Shown: piece after piece, positions 50,075-63,500 of the stretch
Numbering within the stretch: position 1 is the first letter of the stretch
Layout: each line of letters begins with the position of its first letter
DNA from: Pelodera strongyloides
Taxonomy: Eukaryota; Nematoda; Chromadorea; Rhabditida; Rhabditidae
Direction of reading: 5' to 3'
Assembly: GCA_036852015.1 (NCBI GenBank)
Contig: JAANDG010000220.1
Coordinates: forward strand, 152,326 to 216,325
Length of the DNA: 64,000 nucleotides
Program-made: the position numbers and the translations under genes
Notes under the pieces: generated by a model
What the model saw: the letters and a program-made list of their open reading frames with translations, nothing else
Told to the model about the DNA's origin: nothing
Databases searched by the model: none

Positions 50075-51496
50075 ATTTCAAGTTGCGATTATTGACGTGC
50101 CTGGTTGAATTTTCGACGCTTACGAGTCCAGTTCAAGACCAGCTCTTTGTCGACTATATTAAAAACGAGGGATGAATTATTGGACGTGAGTTCTTTCTGT
50201 TATCACTGGCTTGTGTTCTCAAGTTTTCATATTTTCATTCCTCTTATTCTTAGGCGAGAAGGCAATGAGCGCAGGGAATGTGTTGGCGCGACTCGAGCAA
50301 TCCAGTGCCTCCGTGTTTGCTGGATTCTTAGAAATGCCACGAACACCGGGTATGTTTTTTTTAACTGGTTATATTTACATGGTGCGAAGTTGCGTTTACT
50401 TTGGAATAATGTAAATTCAACGTGTATTGTTTTCTTTAAAGTCCCTAACAGGGCCAGGCATCTTTCCCTTGGTCATTTTGCGCTATTACCGAATTTGTGT
50501 ACTGACTTCTGTGCAGAACATTGGTCAATAATTGCGCATCCATTGCATATATGGGCGTTACAAGTAGATCTTGTTGGATAACTTCAGGTGTGGCAAATGC
50601 GTTCTACGCTATTCCGGACGGAGAATCATATTTAAAAATAAGGGGTTAGCGGGAATGAACCTGCCGCTTTAATTCGTCGATACTCTTATGTTACCCGAAG
50701 AAAAGTAGATATTTGAGAGTAGAGTAGCAGTGGTACTGATGCACTTTGTTGTTGTTCTTTAGAGTATAAAATATTTTTTTTTTACAGTTTGCACACGCGC
50801 TGAAAGTGAAAGTCTGTGTTGAGGCGTTGACAGCTGGGTGGACCGTGCCTACACTTGGAAGCATAGACGTCGAAGATTGCAGTGTATTTTAAGAGGTTCG
50901 TTGTTGCTAATTTTGTTACTTTTTGTTGCGTATTTTTAGAATACACACAAAGTATGAATACTGCTTTCAGATCTTTTCACGCGATGTGCTTGTCGTTGTC
51001 TTGTCTGTGCTCGCTACTCCGGGTCTAGTGTTTGCTTCTGGATCGCTTATGTGTATGTTACTTTTCTTATTGGTCATATCTTTTCCTAACTTAAATCTGT
51101 AGGCGGAGTGATGTTCTGTTCTGTCTTTCAATTTGTGTTTCGTTTCGCGACTATTATTTTCCCTTTTCAGGTTACTATGTGACACGCTCACTGTCTTCCG
51201 ACGATTACTCGCGCTGCAATTTACTGTTCAAGAATAACGCCATTTACCCTACAATGCATGTCAGTTTATTTTCTTATTTTTGTTATTTAAAACATTACGA
51301 TTCCGAGATTACGTTGTGCTCCTCCTATGGTGCGTTCAATAATACTAATTCACCGTTTCATTTTCCAGTCAAATTTGTAATGTTTTCAGGTCAATCCTTC
51401 ATGCACTACGCAGCCGGTTGGACACTTTTCTTCATTTCCAATGGGCCCCTTTTGAAAGAAGAAATGTCAATTGGAACCATCACCACCCGATCTTAA
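50075..51496 (+). other. Exon-like blocks of an unrecognised spliced transcript
   Basis: Acceptors of the TTTCAG type precede blocks near 50076, 50256, 50788, 50971, 51171 and 51390, and donors follow several of them (GTGAGT near 50187, GTATGT near 50350). One join, 50265-50349 to 50442-50580, gives 74 residues starting MSAGNVLARLEQ and ending LQVDLVG. No family is recognised and other joins run into stops, so this may be a non-coding or decayed gene. Confidence 0.3.
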
Positions 51497-51567
51497 ACCA
51501 TTCGGTTGGTATTATACATTTGTGTATTTTATATTTTTAGTTTACTCATTATGTGCTGCCTATTAGA

Positions 51568-51974
51568 GGATCGCAATCACTACAAAATCATCATTTTGCT
51601 TCGAGTTTACTTGAATTTAGTAAAGAATAAAGAAAATACTTTACCGAAACCGAATAATTTTAATTCCATCTCATTGAGTGAACAGTGAACAAGTAGAAAA
51701 GTAGTTCTACTAAACTACCGCGGGATTATGAAACGTATAGTGATATGCCTGCAGACCCTTGCACTATATGTAAAAATATTATATGCAGATTTTATTTGCA
51801 TACTCCCGATCGGGAAGCAGCTGTATGAACACGTTTCGTAGAACTACTTTTCTAATTGTTCACTCCCTGAGTTGGAATTCAAATAATTCGGTTTTGGTAA
51901 ACTATTTGTCTCCATTCTTTACTAAATACAAGTCAACACGAAGAAAAACGATGATTTTGCAGTGAATGCGATCC
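51568..51974. mobile_element. Inverted-repeat MITE with GGATCGCAATCACTAC ends
   Basis: GGATCGCAATCACTACAAAA at 51568 is mirrored by TTTTGCAGTGAATGCGATCC ending at 51974; further inside, ACCGAAACCGAATAAT and ATTATTCGGTTTTGGT also mirror. It directly abuts the next MITE. Confidence 0.75.
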
Positions 51975-52120
51975 TTTAAAGCGAAATACCGGCCGGTTTT
52001 TGAATCTAGTACACCATCATTCTTATGATGATTATGTAAAGGAGCATAAATTAGAACAAAAATCGAACTAAATGAATAATGATCCAGTTGTTCAAAAACC
52101 GGCCGGTTTTTGAATCTAGT
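51975..52120. mobile_element. TTTAAA-type palindromic MITE, rearranged right half
   Basis: It starts TTTAAAGCGAAATACCGGCC. The right half contains AAAAACCGGCCGGTTTTTGA, so the terminal segment is repeated in direct orientation instead of ending in CGCTTTAAA. Confidence 0.55.
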
Positions 52121-52706
52121 ATTTATATCAATTTTTATTTAATTACATTTCTTATTACTTTCGCTTCTTCACTTTAACGTTTGCAGGCAAATTTTATATT
52201 TAAAGTGTTGCAACATTCGGCTTTGAAACGTATTTTGACTGGACCGGTGTTCTAATATATGCTCTAGAATTGGATAATAATAATACTTTCCCTCACCTAT
52301 TTTTGTAGATTGTAGAATATTATGTCTTCGTAGTAGGAGTATTTAAATATTGCATATTTGAAATAATCAAATGAAGTCCCTGACCCATTACTTCTTTTAG
52401 TCGTTAGTTTTCTATTAATAGTCCTTTTGTCGTTTTCTATTTGTTGATCGCTTTGACAACTGATTTGTATTTTCAGTGTATGCATTATTTAATTACCGTA
52501 CAACCATAATTTAATTATCGTAACTATTTTTATTTATTGATTTTTGCCGCTGAATTTAATTCGTAGTTTTTCCAGTGTTGTTTATGCTATTTTACTTGAA
52601 TAAATATGTTTTTTTGTTGTTGTTGTCGTTTTGCTCTGCTTATGTATTGTACAGTAGTAGGATTGGTAAGGTGGTAGTACGGGGTACGGTATGCTCGGTT
52701 CATGCC

Positions 52707-52889
52707 CATTTCGCGCAATCGCCGCGCAACCCTCGCGCCATCGCCGCGCAACCCCCGCGCCATCGCCGCGGACCACAGGCGGAATCGCCGCGCGCCTGTG
52801 GCGCAAAGTGGATCCGCCGCCCCGCTGTGGCGGAGCCTCTTTTTACGCGCGGCGATGGCGCCAATGTTGCGCGGCGATGGCGCGAAGTT
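52707..52889. repeat. GC-rich hairpin repeat
   Basis: Three left-hand copies of CGCGCCATCGCCGCGCAAC-type words face right-hand GTTGCGCGGCGATGGCGCGA words in inverse orientation, in an otherwise AT-rich region. It should form a strong hairpin. Confidence 0.7.
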
Positions 52890-54559
52890 TCACGTTGAAG
52901 AGAAAAAAGAAGAGCAACCGCTCACAACGAGCGCACCAACGACAATGAGGGACGCGCGTGATAGTCCACGCTAGGGCAAGCTGATGCTCAGGGCGGGAAT
53001 ACATCGATTGGCAGGTCAGAGAACGCAGATTTTCGATGAAAAGTACCATATGCTCATAAAATGGTTTAGGTGTGGAAGAATCCAGAAAATATAGCTGTAT
53101 TTGGAAAAATTAGGAAAATTTAGTATAGAAACGTGAAAAAATGAAGTAAAATGGCCAAATATAACATCCTTTTCACAAAATACATGATTTCTGAAATATT
53201 TCCGCCTACAATCTTCAGGTTAATGAATCTCGGCTAAATTTCAATGAAATGGGCTAGTTTTTGGTCTGTATGTTCCTTATAGTGCTGTAAAGAATTCTAT
53301 AGCAAAAAACGCATATTTTTTTGATAATTTTAAAGTTATAAAGAAAACTATGTATTTATGTCCTCAAAATCATAGTTTTCTCACTATTCCAGCTGTTGTA
53401 CTTGGACGCCTGTGCGCTCTGCGTGCGACGTTGTGTCTGGTCGTTTTCTGCCGCAGCGTGTCTCTGCGACAATCATAATCTCTAAAGAACCGAGAGTCTG
53501 CACTCTAGCCGGTTCCGCCCCTTTTTTACGTTCTTTGCCAAATGTCCATGACGTCATAAAACTACAAAATTCCAATAATTTGTTAGTGACTAATGATTCT
53601 AAACATTCTAAATGACTATGGTTTTTAGTATGATGCGGTAGGACGCTATACTTAGTGCATCTTATTGAACCATAGGTAATGATTTCGACATATGATACTA
53701 CAGTAAGAAATCACTATCAGAGGTAGTGCTGTTGTGAAATGGATGCTACTTTACCATATGATTTTCCCTTATATAGCAAATTAATGCCAAATTCCACACA
53801 AACGAGAATAGACTGCCAACACTTATTTATAAAAATTTAAAACCCATTTATTATAAATCGTTATTAAAACTGAAATGAAGTAATCGAACTCATAACACAA
53901 AAAAATATTCAAAATAAAATAAGTATCCAAAAGTCACTAAAAATAAGTTAAGGAAAACATCTGAAACTAATTGAACCCATAGCCCAAGATCAATAGAAAT
54001 CATAAATTAGTATAACATCACAGACTAAAACAATGATAGGCATGCAAAATCATTAAAAAAATTGTTAATACATCAGTAAGTGCAACAGCGTATTAACAAG
54101 AGAGGGCTTACTGTTATAGATACCACAAAAGTACTTTTGACAATAAGAAAAAATGGCCTGAAAATATAAAACTTTGACCTACCTATACAAAGACAGGAAA
54201 CTACATCATAGGGACGAACAATGACCATCCATTATATTACGCTAGCTTTATAAACCATTAGCAATCTACACAACAAAACAACAAATATACCTTCTTTATC
54301 TAAAAATCTAATTGCAAAAACGATTCAATTCTCACACACGTGATTTCTTGTATAGCATGCCCGAAGCCTTATATACATAGCCTATTAAGTATTTAACACT
54401 CTTTTCCTTGTAATGTGTACTAAGGTAAATTTTTGGGTACTGGGATCTGGAACTCCATATTAGAAGGAAAAGGAAAGAAACACAGACTATTCAGATCATT
54501 GTCAACCAAAACTGAATACTTAATCAAGAGCTAGTCAATCGATAACGAGTTCAATCTTT
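52890..54559. other. Intergenic, no gene seen
   Basis: About 53780-54540 is very AT-rich. Positions 53395-53575 form a more GC-balanced island without a convincing frame. It is the 3' flank of the MED1-like gene. Confidence 0.45.
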
Positions 54560-57500
54560 CTACTCATCAGCTATTTTCAAAGTGTCCGGACTTCCCGAAT
54601 CATCAATTTGCATTGCCTCTGGGTCAGGACTCGGCTCCCGAACTGCAGTAGGCCTTTGTTGTGCTGTTGCCGGAGGCACACCCGGAGGGCCTCCCAGGGC
54701 TGGGCCACCGGGACCAGACGGCGGTGGCACCCATCTAAATTAGAATATGACCTCAAGGAACAGGGGCGGATAATCACAGTGAGCATAATACGGGTCGCAC
54801 CTACTGTGGCCGTATGCACGAACGCGCCGGGAGCCTCCCAGCCTACCAGTGGGAGGTGAAAGAAAGTGGGATCACACGAATCGGAGACACGCAGAGCCAA
54901 ATTCTCCCATCCAGGGAGGTTCCTGCTGTTCGTGTATACGGCCACAGATACAACAATCTTTACAAAAGGACCCTAGAATTACCAGAAAAAATCCAGAAAT
55001 CCATAAATCCAGAGAAAAAAAACGAAAATACTAACCGTCCTCCAGGTTTCGAAAGTGTCGGTGGTGGTCCGCGAGCCAATGGAGGTCTAAAGAAAAGTGA
55101 GTAAAATATGCACAGAGAAACAGAGGATTCTTAGGAAAAAAAACACTGTACCTATGTTCCTCAAAATATGTCTGTAAGTGTACCTCTTTCCCTCCGGAGG
55201 GTGTTGTAGGAAGGTTTTCCTTGAGGTTTGGGGCGGCCCAGTAGGCGTTGCATTAGTAGGGGGGCCCGGTGGCGGGGGTCCGCTCGGGAGCGGTATATTG
55301 GGTATCAATGCTGTCAATGCAGTGGGCGTGGGAGGCAACATGGGAGGTCTTCCAGTTGGACGTTCCCGTTCGGAAGCAGGGCCTGAGGGCGCTTGTCGTC
55401 CCCTGGAACCAAACAACACTGACAAAATCCCAAGCAATCACAAACATCTTCATTATGGTATTATTCTATTGGCTTATTCGCATTTGTAGGTCTATGCCTC
55501 CATACATTTGTCTCATAACCCTTTACCCTTCAATCTTCTAGTTGGACGTTCCCGTGTGTTGCCTTTTTGATCGCAAGCTACTTAGGAAATACCAGATACA
55601 CACTACCTACTACGATATCTTAAGACAAAAGGAATGAAACGACATACGAGTGTAATAAACTCTTAGCTAGAGCAAAGTACTACTCCATCGCAACTAAACT
55701 TAAAACTACAGTGCTTACATTCCACGTAAACTCTTCCCAGTTCCGCTATTCTTCTTTTCCCTCTCTCCTCCGCCCCACTCCCTCTCTCGCTCGGGCTCTC
55801 GTTTATCTCCTCCAGATCGCGAACTAAAAAATAATCATGAATTATCAATCATTTTCTTTTTGAAAACTCTTTCAATACTCCGACTCCGAATATAAACCAA
55901 TGTGCTTCAAGATTCAAGTCATACATCTGCAACGCATCTCTAATACCTTACATAATGGTATACAGTAATCACAATGCTAATTATACGGTAAAAAATTATA
56001 CGACACGAGCACGTTGTATGTGTTGTACTTGCATTATGATACAGGTACAGGTATCACATCACAATACGTTAGTTTGATGCGGTACATCTTGTGGTTTGTG
56101 AAGCGTAAGCAGGAACACTTCATCACTTCATTTCTGTGCCGACGGGAACATAAATCGTGGCTGCGGAAAACGCGATAGTTGAGCACGCGTTTTATAAACC
56201 ACATGCCGCACCGCTTTAACATTTTAAGCTAAAATTACCTAAACGTCGACGGAGGGGGAGCGCTTGCTGTCGGTGTAGTCGGAACAGACGGTTGGGGTTG
56301 CTCGGTGGCAGTTGAAGTTGACGGTACATCGGTCTAAATACAGCAACAGATTACGATGATGACAGTAACTACCCGAAAAGAAACAGTAGGAATTAGGAAT
56401 AGTACTACCAGAACTGACAAAAAACACCGATACTTATTGTAGGATACTTATTTTAATAAAGTGTTATATATTCCAAAGGTTTTACCTTTGGAATATATAA
56501 CACTTTGGAATATATAACACTTTATTAAAATAAGTATCCTACAATAAGTATCGGTGTTCATTAGCCACTATTCCTAATTCCTACTGTTTCTTTTCGGGTA
56601 GTTACTGTCATCATCGTAATCTCTGCATATTATAACGAAATATAGCACGTTTGGTTGGACAAATATGTCACACAAATCCCATCCCATTCCCATACAAGCT
56701 TCACAAAAAGCAGGACTGAAAACCAACATAGAAACTACACAATCAAGAAGCAAAGACACAAACTAGAGCAGAACATACAGTCTCCTTCTTGGGGATCTTG
56801 AAATTCTTAAATATCGGTTTCATCGGCATTCCAAAGTTCTGCATGGGATTCATTGCATTGACTGGAGCCGTGGCGGCGTCCTGAAACGACTAAACAGAAA
56901 ACTCATGGATACAGTAAACCTATGATCTGTGTCTGCTATATTCAGAAGCAAGAATCTAGCCTTGCTGCATAGGTAGAAAAAGACAAAGAACGTATATTCC
57001 AGAAGAAACGTATAAATACGCACAAAGCTTGAATGTGCTCAGCCTGTGTGTGTGTGTTTCTCTCTTTTCATGTTAATTTACATTTGATACTGTTTTTCGT
57101 TTTTCTAAATAGTTTAAAGCGAAATGCCAGCCTCTTTGGAAAATTTGCATATGATAAGCAAATCCTATTATGTATCCTATGCTAATTTTGCGCGATTGCC
57201 GTGGACGATCGCGCAAAATTAGCATAGGATACATAGGATTTGCCTATCATATGCAAATTTTCCAAAGAGGCTAGCATTTCGCTTTAATATATAAAGTTAG
57301 GTAATCAATATCAATAATCAATTCACACTCCCTACTTTCTCCTTTTCCTCCTTCTTCCGCTTCGTTTCCTTCTTTTCTCCTTCCAATTTACGCTTCCGCT
57401 GTTCGAAGGCGATTTTCGCAGACTTAGGCCCATATAATTCCTGAATACTTGCACGTTATTTCTTTTCCTCATTCCTCAACATTCCTCAACAAAAATCCGC

Positions 57501-60500
57501 CTGAAACATACTATCAATTCGTCTGTAACGTGCTCGTACAAATATAACTCTAAGAAAACTGCACGATTCCTAGGAGTGGACCTATGATAACCCTACCCAA
57601 GATCGATGCTGCTTTCTACATCTCTAAGGCAGCTGAGGTTACGGAAAAGTAGCCAAGAAAAACACTGTGATTCCCAATAATTCCTCGTTTCCTGCCAAAA
57701 TTGCATTGTCTTACCAAACACAGCGTTGAATTGTTGAAGATACAGCAGACGTGAACGTTTCTTACGCTTTGCTCAATCTCATTTTCAAAAGCTGAAGATC
57801 GACTCACCTTTCTCTCCTTCTTTTCCTTGATCTTTTCCGACAATGAAGCGACTTTTGACATGGGCGGAGCTCCTCCAGACGACTGAACAAAAAAATGACC
57901 AATAAAACCTCAATACTTCATTTCGTAAAAGAGCGAGCTTCGTCGCTCACTAGAGCAACTTTACGCTAGCGTTATACATGTAATTCGGGTGTGCTAATCT
58001 GCTAATTCTCTAGGCAATCAAATCATCAATAAATAACTCCATTGCATCAATTGCATGTGTTTGTCACTCCTCGATCCTATTTCCGTGCGGTTCTACAGTA
58101 CACCAATGGAATGTACCCAACATTCGCCCACCTTTCTCATCGACTCCAATGCTGGACTAGCTCTAGACACCGCCTTCGGAATCTTCAATATCAATTTGCT
58201 CTCTTTTGGAGGAGCACCAGGTGTCGGGGTGTCCTTTGGAGTGTTGGGGGTACCAGTCGTGGGCGTCGTTAGCGACGTATTTGGGGTTGACGGTACCGGA
58301 GTGCTCTCCATAGCACTGGTAGTGGCAGAGGTAATCGGAGTTCTCATTGGTGAAGACTAAACAAACGAAAGTAATCTTTATGTATTATATACATCATGAT
58401 GCCTAACTCAACTACGGCTACGTTATGTGACAAAACGTCAGTTTGGTCGTTCAGAGATTATGTTGAATTGCTCCACTAATATGTTCAACAGAAAAGCTTT
58501 GATAATGACAAAAAGCTCAGTCGTAGGTTTTAGTGTCGAATCCAAAGAGCAGCTTAAAGCGAAATACTGGCCGGTTTTTGAAACGGATGGTGGACAACTG
58601 CATACCCCCTCGTTTTGATGCAAAAGAACTAAATTACGATAAAAAAATCGAGTTCAATTCGACCTCACTTAGCATAAATACATAGGAATGCTAGTGCTCG
58701 CCATACGTTTTAAAAAACGGCCATTATACATTATACTGCTCATAATAAATAATAAACCTTTTACGCTACCGCTACGCTAAATATCTTTAAGGTTGAGAGT
58801 AGGTAGTAAAGTCGCACCTGTGCTTGGGGCTTATTCGCCGGTGACAGGTTAGGCCTCGGAGGACTGTAGCCGCCCGTGCCATCATCATAGAGATCACTTA
58901 AAAGTGAGGACTTTTTTGACGGAACCTTGGGACGCTGTAAATTCGGAACAATCGAATCCACACTGCTTTTTCGGGGAGTCGAAGCCGAAACACCGGAAGA
59001 TGACGTCTGTAGGAGGCTTACATTATACGACAATGCACTAAAGCGGTATGACGCGTGGTCTTGAAACGTATTCTCGACAATTGCATTCACATATGTATTA
59101 TATGGTTGTGTTCCATGGTATGCCTGTCCGGCACAGATGGGCCAGAAAATGCATACAGTACATTGCAGTTGTCCAACCTACGTTATGAAACGACCCGCCA
59201 TACTGTTAAGTCACATACCTAACAATACATACGTGCACATGTCGCTAGCTACTGGTAGGAGAGAAGAAAGTGACTTCTACTAATGTTTACAAGTCATGAT
59301 TTTTCAATAGCATTCACAGCCAACCAAACAATGTTCTCTATAAATTTCTAGGAAAGATCAGCTCAGGTTCAGAATCAAGAGTTCCCACCGGCTGCTCTAT
59401 TTGTTGTGCTGCGAGTGCAGCAGGCGACGGGCCAACGGTAGCAGTGATAATATTAGATGACGGGGTCAAATTAGAAGGAGTCTAAAATAAAATAAATAAA
59501 CTAAGCTCCTGAATGATAAGCCCAAATTCACTGGATCACACAAATCGTAAGTGTGCACCCCACACGGCACATCGCACACATACAATGCATCTAGCCCATT
59601 TCTCACATCGATGATAGGAAAGAGGCTGCTAATGCGCCAGCAGTGAGCGACAGAGCGCCTTGTCCCCATGTTCGCGAACTTCTGGCGCACTGCGTTGGAT
59701 GAACCGGACGATCGTCTATGTCTTAAATGGGCAAAGCTAGCTGTTGATGCCCCATTTCACAATCAAATTCTAAAAAAAATTGGCCACTTACTGTATTGGC
59801 AGCTTGCATATTTGCCGCAGGTGGGATAGGAGGTAAAGCAAAAGTGGCAGAAGGTGTCGGGGCACTAAGAAGCGGATGAAGCGGCACTTGCTGCGACTGT
59901 TGTTGTTGTTGCTGCATCTGTTGCATCTGCTGCATCTGCTGCAATTGCGGGAAAATTGTCTTCGGAGGCGGAGGCGGATCCGTCTCACCATCATCCGATT
60001 CCGATTCCACATAAGGAGAATCCATCGACTTTTCAACCGACGAAGTGACCGAAGCGGGAGCTATAAATCGAGATATCAATAAAGAAAATGTTTGATTAGG
60101 TGGGAAGAAGCCAACCCCCAATGAAGAATCAAAACCAAGGCTGGCCTCAAATCTACACAATATACATACTTCTCTCTTCGCAGAGCCACGAATCACAAGT
60201 ACAAAAAATACAACTTATGAACCATCAGATTACTTTAAACCAAATCCAAACCACCAAAATAACTGACTCTGTGGTTGTCCATACTGCGAGTCCGAAAATG
60301 TTCTCTGCAGAAGTGGGCGCTGATCGTATGGAAGGTGTTCAATAGAAGAAGCAGTTTTTCGAGGTCCACGAGGCCGTCGAACACCTACAGTAAGCAATAG
60401 GGTACAATCCATAAGTCACTTACAAAGCGCACATCGCAGACACTACCTTTTCCGGTTAAAAGGATTGCATCATAAGTTGTCAGTGATCGCTATTTATGGA

Positions 60501-63500
60501 TATTACCGTTCTTAAAGCGAAACACCGGCCGGTTTTTGAAACTCATCGACTACTCCCTGCTTTCCTATGCTTCATGTGCAACTGAGCATCAATTTGAATA
60601 AAAAATAGACCCCTTTTAGTATAACCGCACAAGAATGCTGATATTTGAAACGCGCTTCAAAAACCGGCTGTTATTTCGCTTTAACCAAATGAATTATGCC
60701 CAAGAACACTCCTAGAAATAATATTGGCATATTAGATTCACCTCTCGTCTTCCTCTGCGGATCCGTGCTACCCGGGAGTGCATGTTGTGGGGTAGTTGAT
60801 CCCTCCCTATCTCCCACATTCCCACTCTTCCGCCCACGTCCCCGCCGCTTGGCTACCATTCCCCGGGGTGTGGTCGCTGAACTGAGTGGTGAGGCAGAAG
60901 ATGGTGCCTAGATTAATTGACGAATATAGGACGATGACTAGAACACGAAATCCATACAAAGCCCGTACCCTTAACCAATTCCGACGAGCTTTGTTTATGT
61001 ACGATATTTGAAATCGATTTACAAAGTTGGATATCATACAGTACATGATTTACAAAATTGGATACCATGAATGTTACCATTCTAGCCTGATTCAATATTT
61101 TATGGCGTTTAACTTTTCAAACAACGCATGAAATCCGTCGATATGATGTAGGTGTACAAAAATTTCATTCACTCATGACATCTATCAAGAACCAAAGTGA
61201 CACATCCTTACAGGAAATCCAGGGAATCCTCCAAACTGTGTGGCCGAACCAAGGGGCGAGGGAAAACTGCCTGTCGATGAATTCGATCGCTCATCCGGGA
61301 AGTCGAACACGTCGGCCGAGTTCACAGCCATCTGAACGGTACCGCTGTCCGAGGAGATAAACGGCGAGCAAATGTATTGTTGGTAGTAGTTGCCTTCTTA
61401 CTTTCTTATTGGTTGTACTTACTTGCGTTCTTTAAAGCGAAATAGTGGCCGGTTTTCACTTCGAGTACTTGCATTCCTATGCATTTATGCGAAGTGGGGT
61501 CTAAATTTAGATCCCACTTTGCATGGTCTAACTAATTGGGTCTAGTTTTTGCTCATTTGCAGATGTGCAATGCGTTTCAAAAAACGGCCGGTGTTTTGCT
61601 TTAAAGAATGTGTGCAAAACATGTTGAGTCAGTTGAGTGGGCGTTGGCAAATAAATAAGTCTGCTAACTTTGCGTAAAATCGATGTCCTATCACACAAAT
61701 CCAATAACTAGTTTTGACAATAATGATTTAAACACTTGGAGCACAATATTACTCTTCCATTATGCATTTTCATTATATCTTTTCAGAAATTAAATCATTT
61801 CAGAAATATCGGTGATAGTCGCGTTGAGGTAGTTTGACATAAAAAAAAAGAAAAACTAATTTCAGCTCCGCAAAGACCCATGAACGAATCGACCATGACT
61901 ACAATTCCAAATCTACTCCACTCAAACTACAATAAAGTCTGCTAACCGTCATCTTTTGCCTTGCTGCTTCCAGTGGGCTCTGTGGCGGCAAATGGTACTG
62001 GGGTGTCATTCCTCCACTCGGCCGTTGTGGTGTCACACCTCCGGGAGGCCGCATATGTCCCAGGGGGCTTTGAGACAAGGGTTGGCCCATACCTCCCATA
62101 TGCGTGGGTGGGCCGGGCCACATATGGGACGGCGTTGGCTGTCCAGATCCGGGTCCATAACGCCCACCAGCTGACATCGGACTCCCTCTCTCCTCATCAA
62201 CACTGTCCGCCAGTTGACAAATCGCTTCCTGCAAAAACGTATCGCCTTTATTTATTATATTAGGAATTTTCGAGCCCCGTCGCACTGGCTATATTGCTAG
62301 ACACTAATACTTATTCAGAGAATAGAAGCTAGAAACTTTAGGCGATACGTTTTCACAGTAGCTCACTTCTCAACTGTTCTACCTACAGAAGCCACAAAGT
62401 TTAATCAGATTATATCATTTCAGTTCAGTAAGCGACGAGGCCCGGTAAATTCAGAAAATCCGCTCGTATATGAAAAGAAGACAAGAAGTGACGACAACCA
62501 TACGACAACCACCCACCAAATCAGAGAACGCGGACTTTGCGAGGGTGTTATCCGACAGTATCCGGCTGTTGATGCGGGCCTTCAGTCCCTCTGCATCTCC
62601 CGGTAATCTACGGCCACTCGGGGGAGGAATCAGCTCCTGAACCTCCTCCAGTTCCTTAAACATGGCCAACAGGCCCGCAGGCCTTCCCTGCCCATCCGGA
62701 AGCTCGGGATCCACTATTTCAAATACAAATTCAGGACTTCGCATGCGCTTACGTTTTCGCTTTTGTGCAGACTTCAGGCAACGACGCGGCAACCACGCGG
62801 AACCAATTTTATCAGAATCACAAGGCTTCTCAATGGAATTTTCGCTCGAAGTGTCCATGAGTTCATCTCTTTCTTCACATTTTGCAGCTTTTCCTGGCTC
62901 GGGAACCCCAAAGGTTTCCACCGGATCTCCGCGAACACCAAGGGCGGTGAAAACTTTGCTCATCATCACGGGGATCGACCAGTGCCTAAAACAGCCAATC
63001 AATATTCAACTCGTCAATGAACTTTTAGTGAATTCTAGCTAGAAATTGCCCAGAAAGGAAACACGCGGGCTAAGAATGCAGAGCATTCTGAATTGTGCAT
63101 CTTCATAGTTGGGAACCTCAACGCACCACAGCAACGCGCCGTATAAAAACTACAGTAACCCTCACCTCATCCAGTCAGTAGCTTTCTGACTGATCACATC
63201 GTTGGCAACGCTTCCATCAGAATCGTCAACGTACACCTTCCAGCCATCATTCTCATTCGCCAAACGGACTAAAATTCACAAATTCTCAAAGCTGGCTAAT
63301 CACCATTGCCACATTGAATTCCAGGGTCCACTACAGAATCTGGGAAATGTGGTAGCAGATATATCACACAACTGCAGAGCAATAAAAATATTCCGCGAGC
63401 GTTTCGTTTCACAAGATAATTCGCATCGCTGGCTGGCCTAAAACTAACGATCCTATTGAAAGTCAAGTTCATCCACATGATGTGTCAGAGTGTTTAAATC

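Noticed and set aside
59876..60082. Leucine/arginine-rich plus-strand frame
   Set aside because: It is the antisense of the glutamine-rich MED1 exon at 59792-60060.
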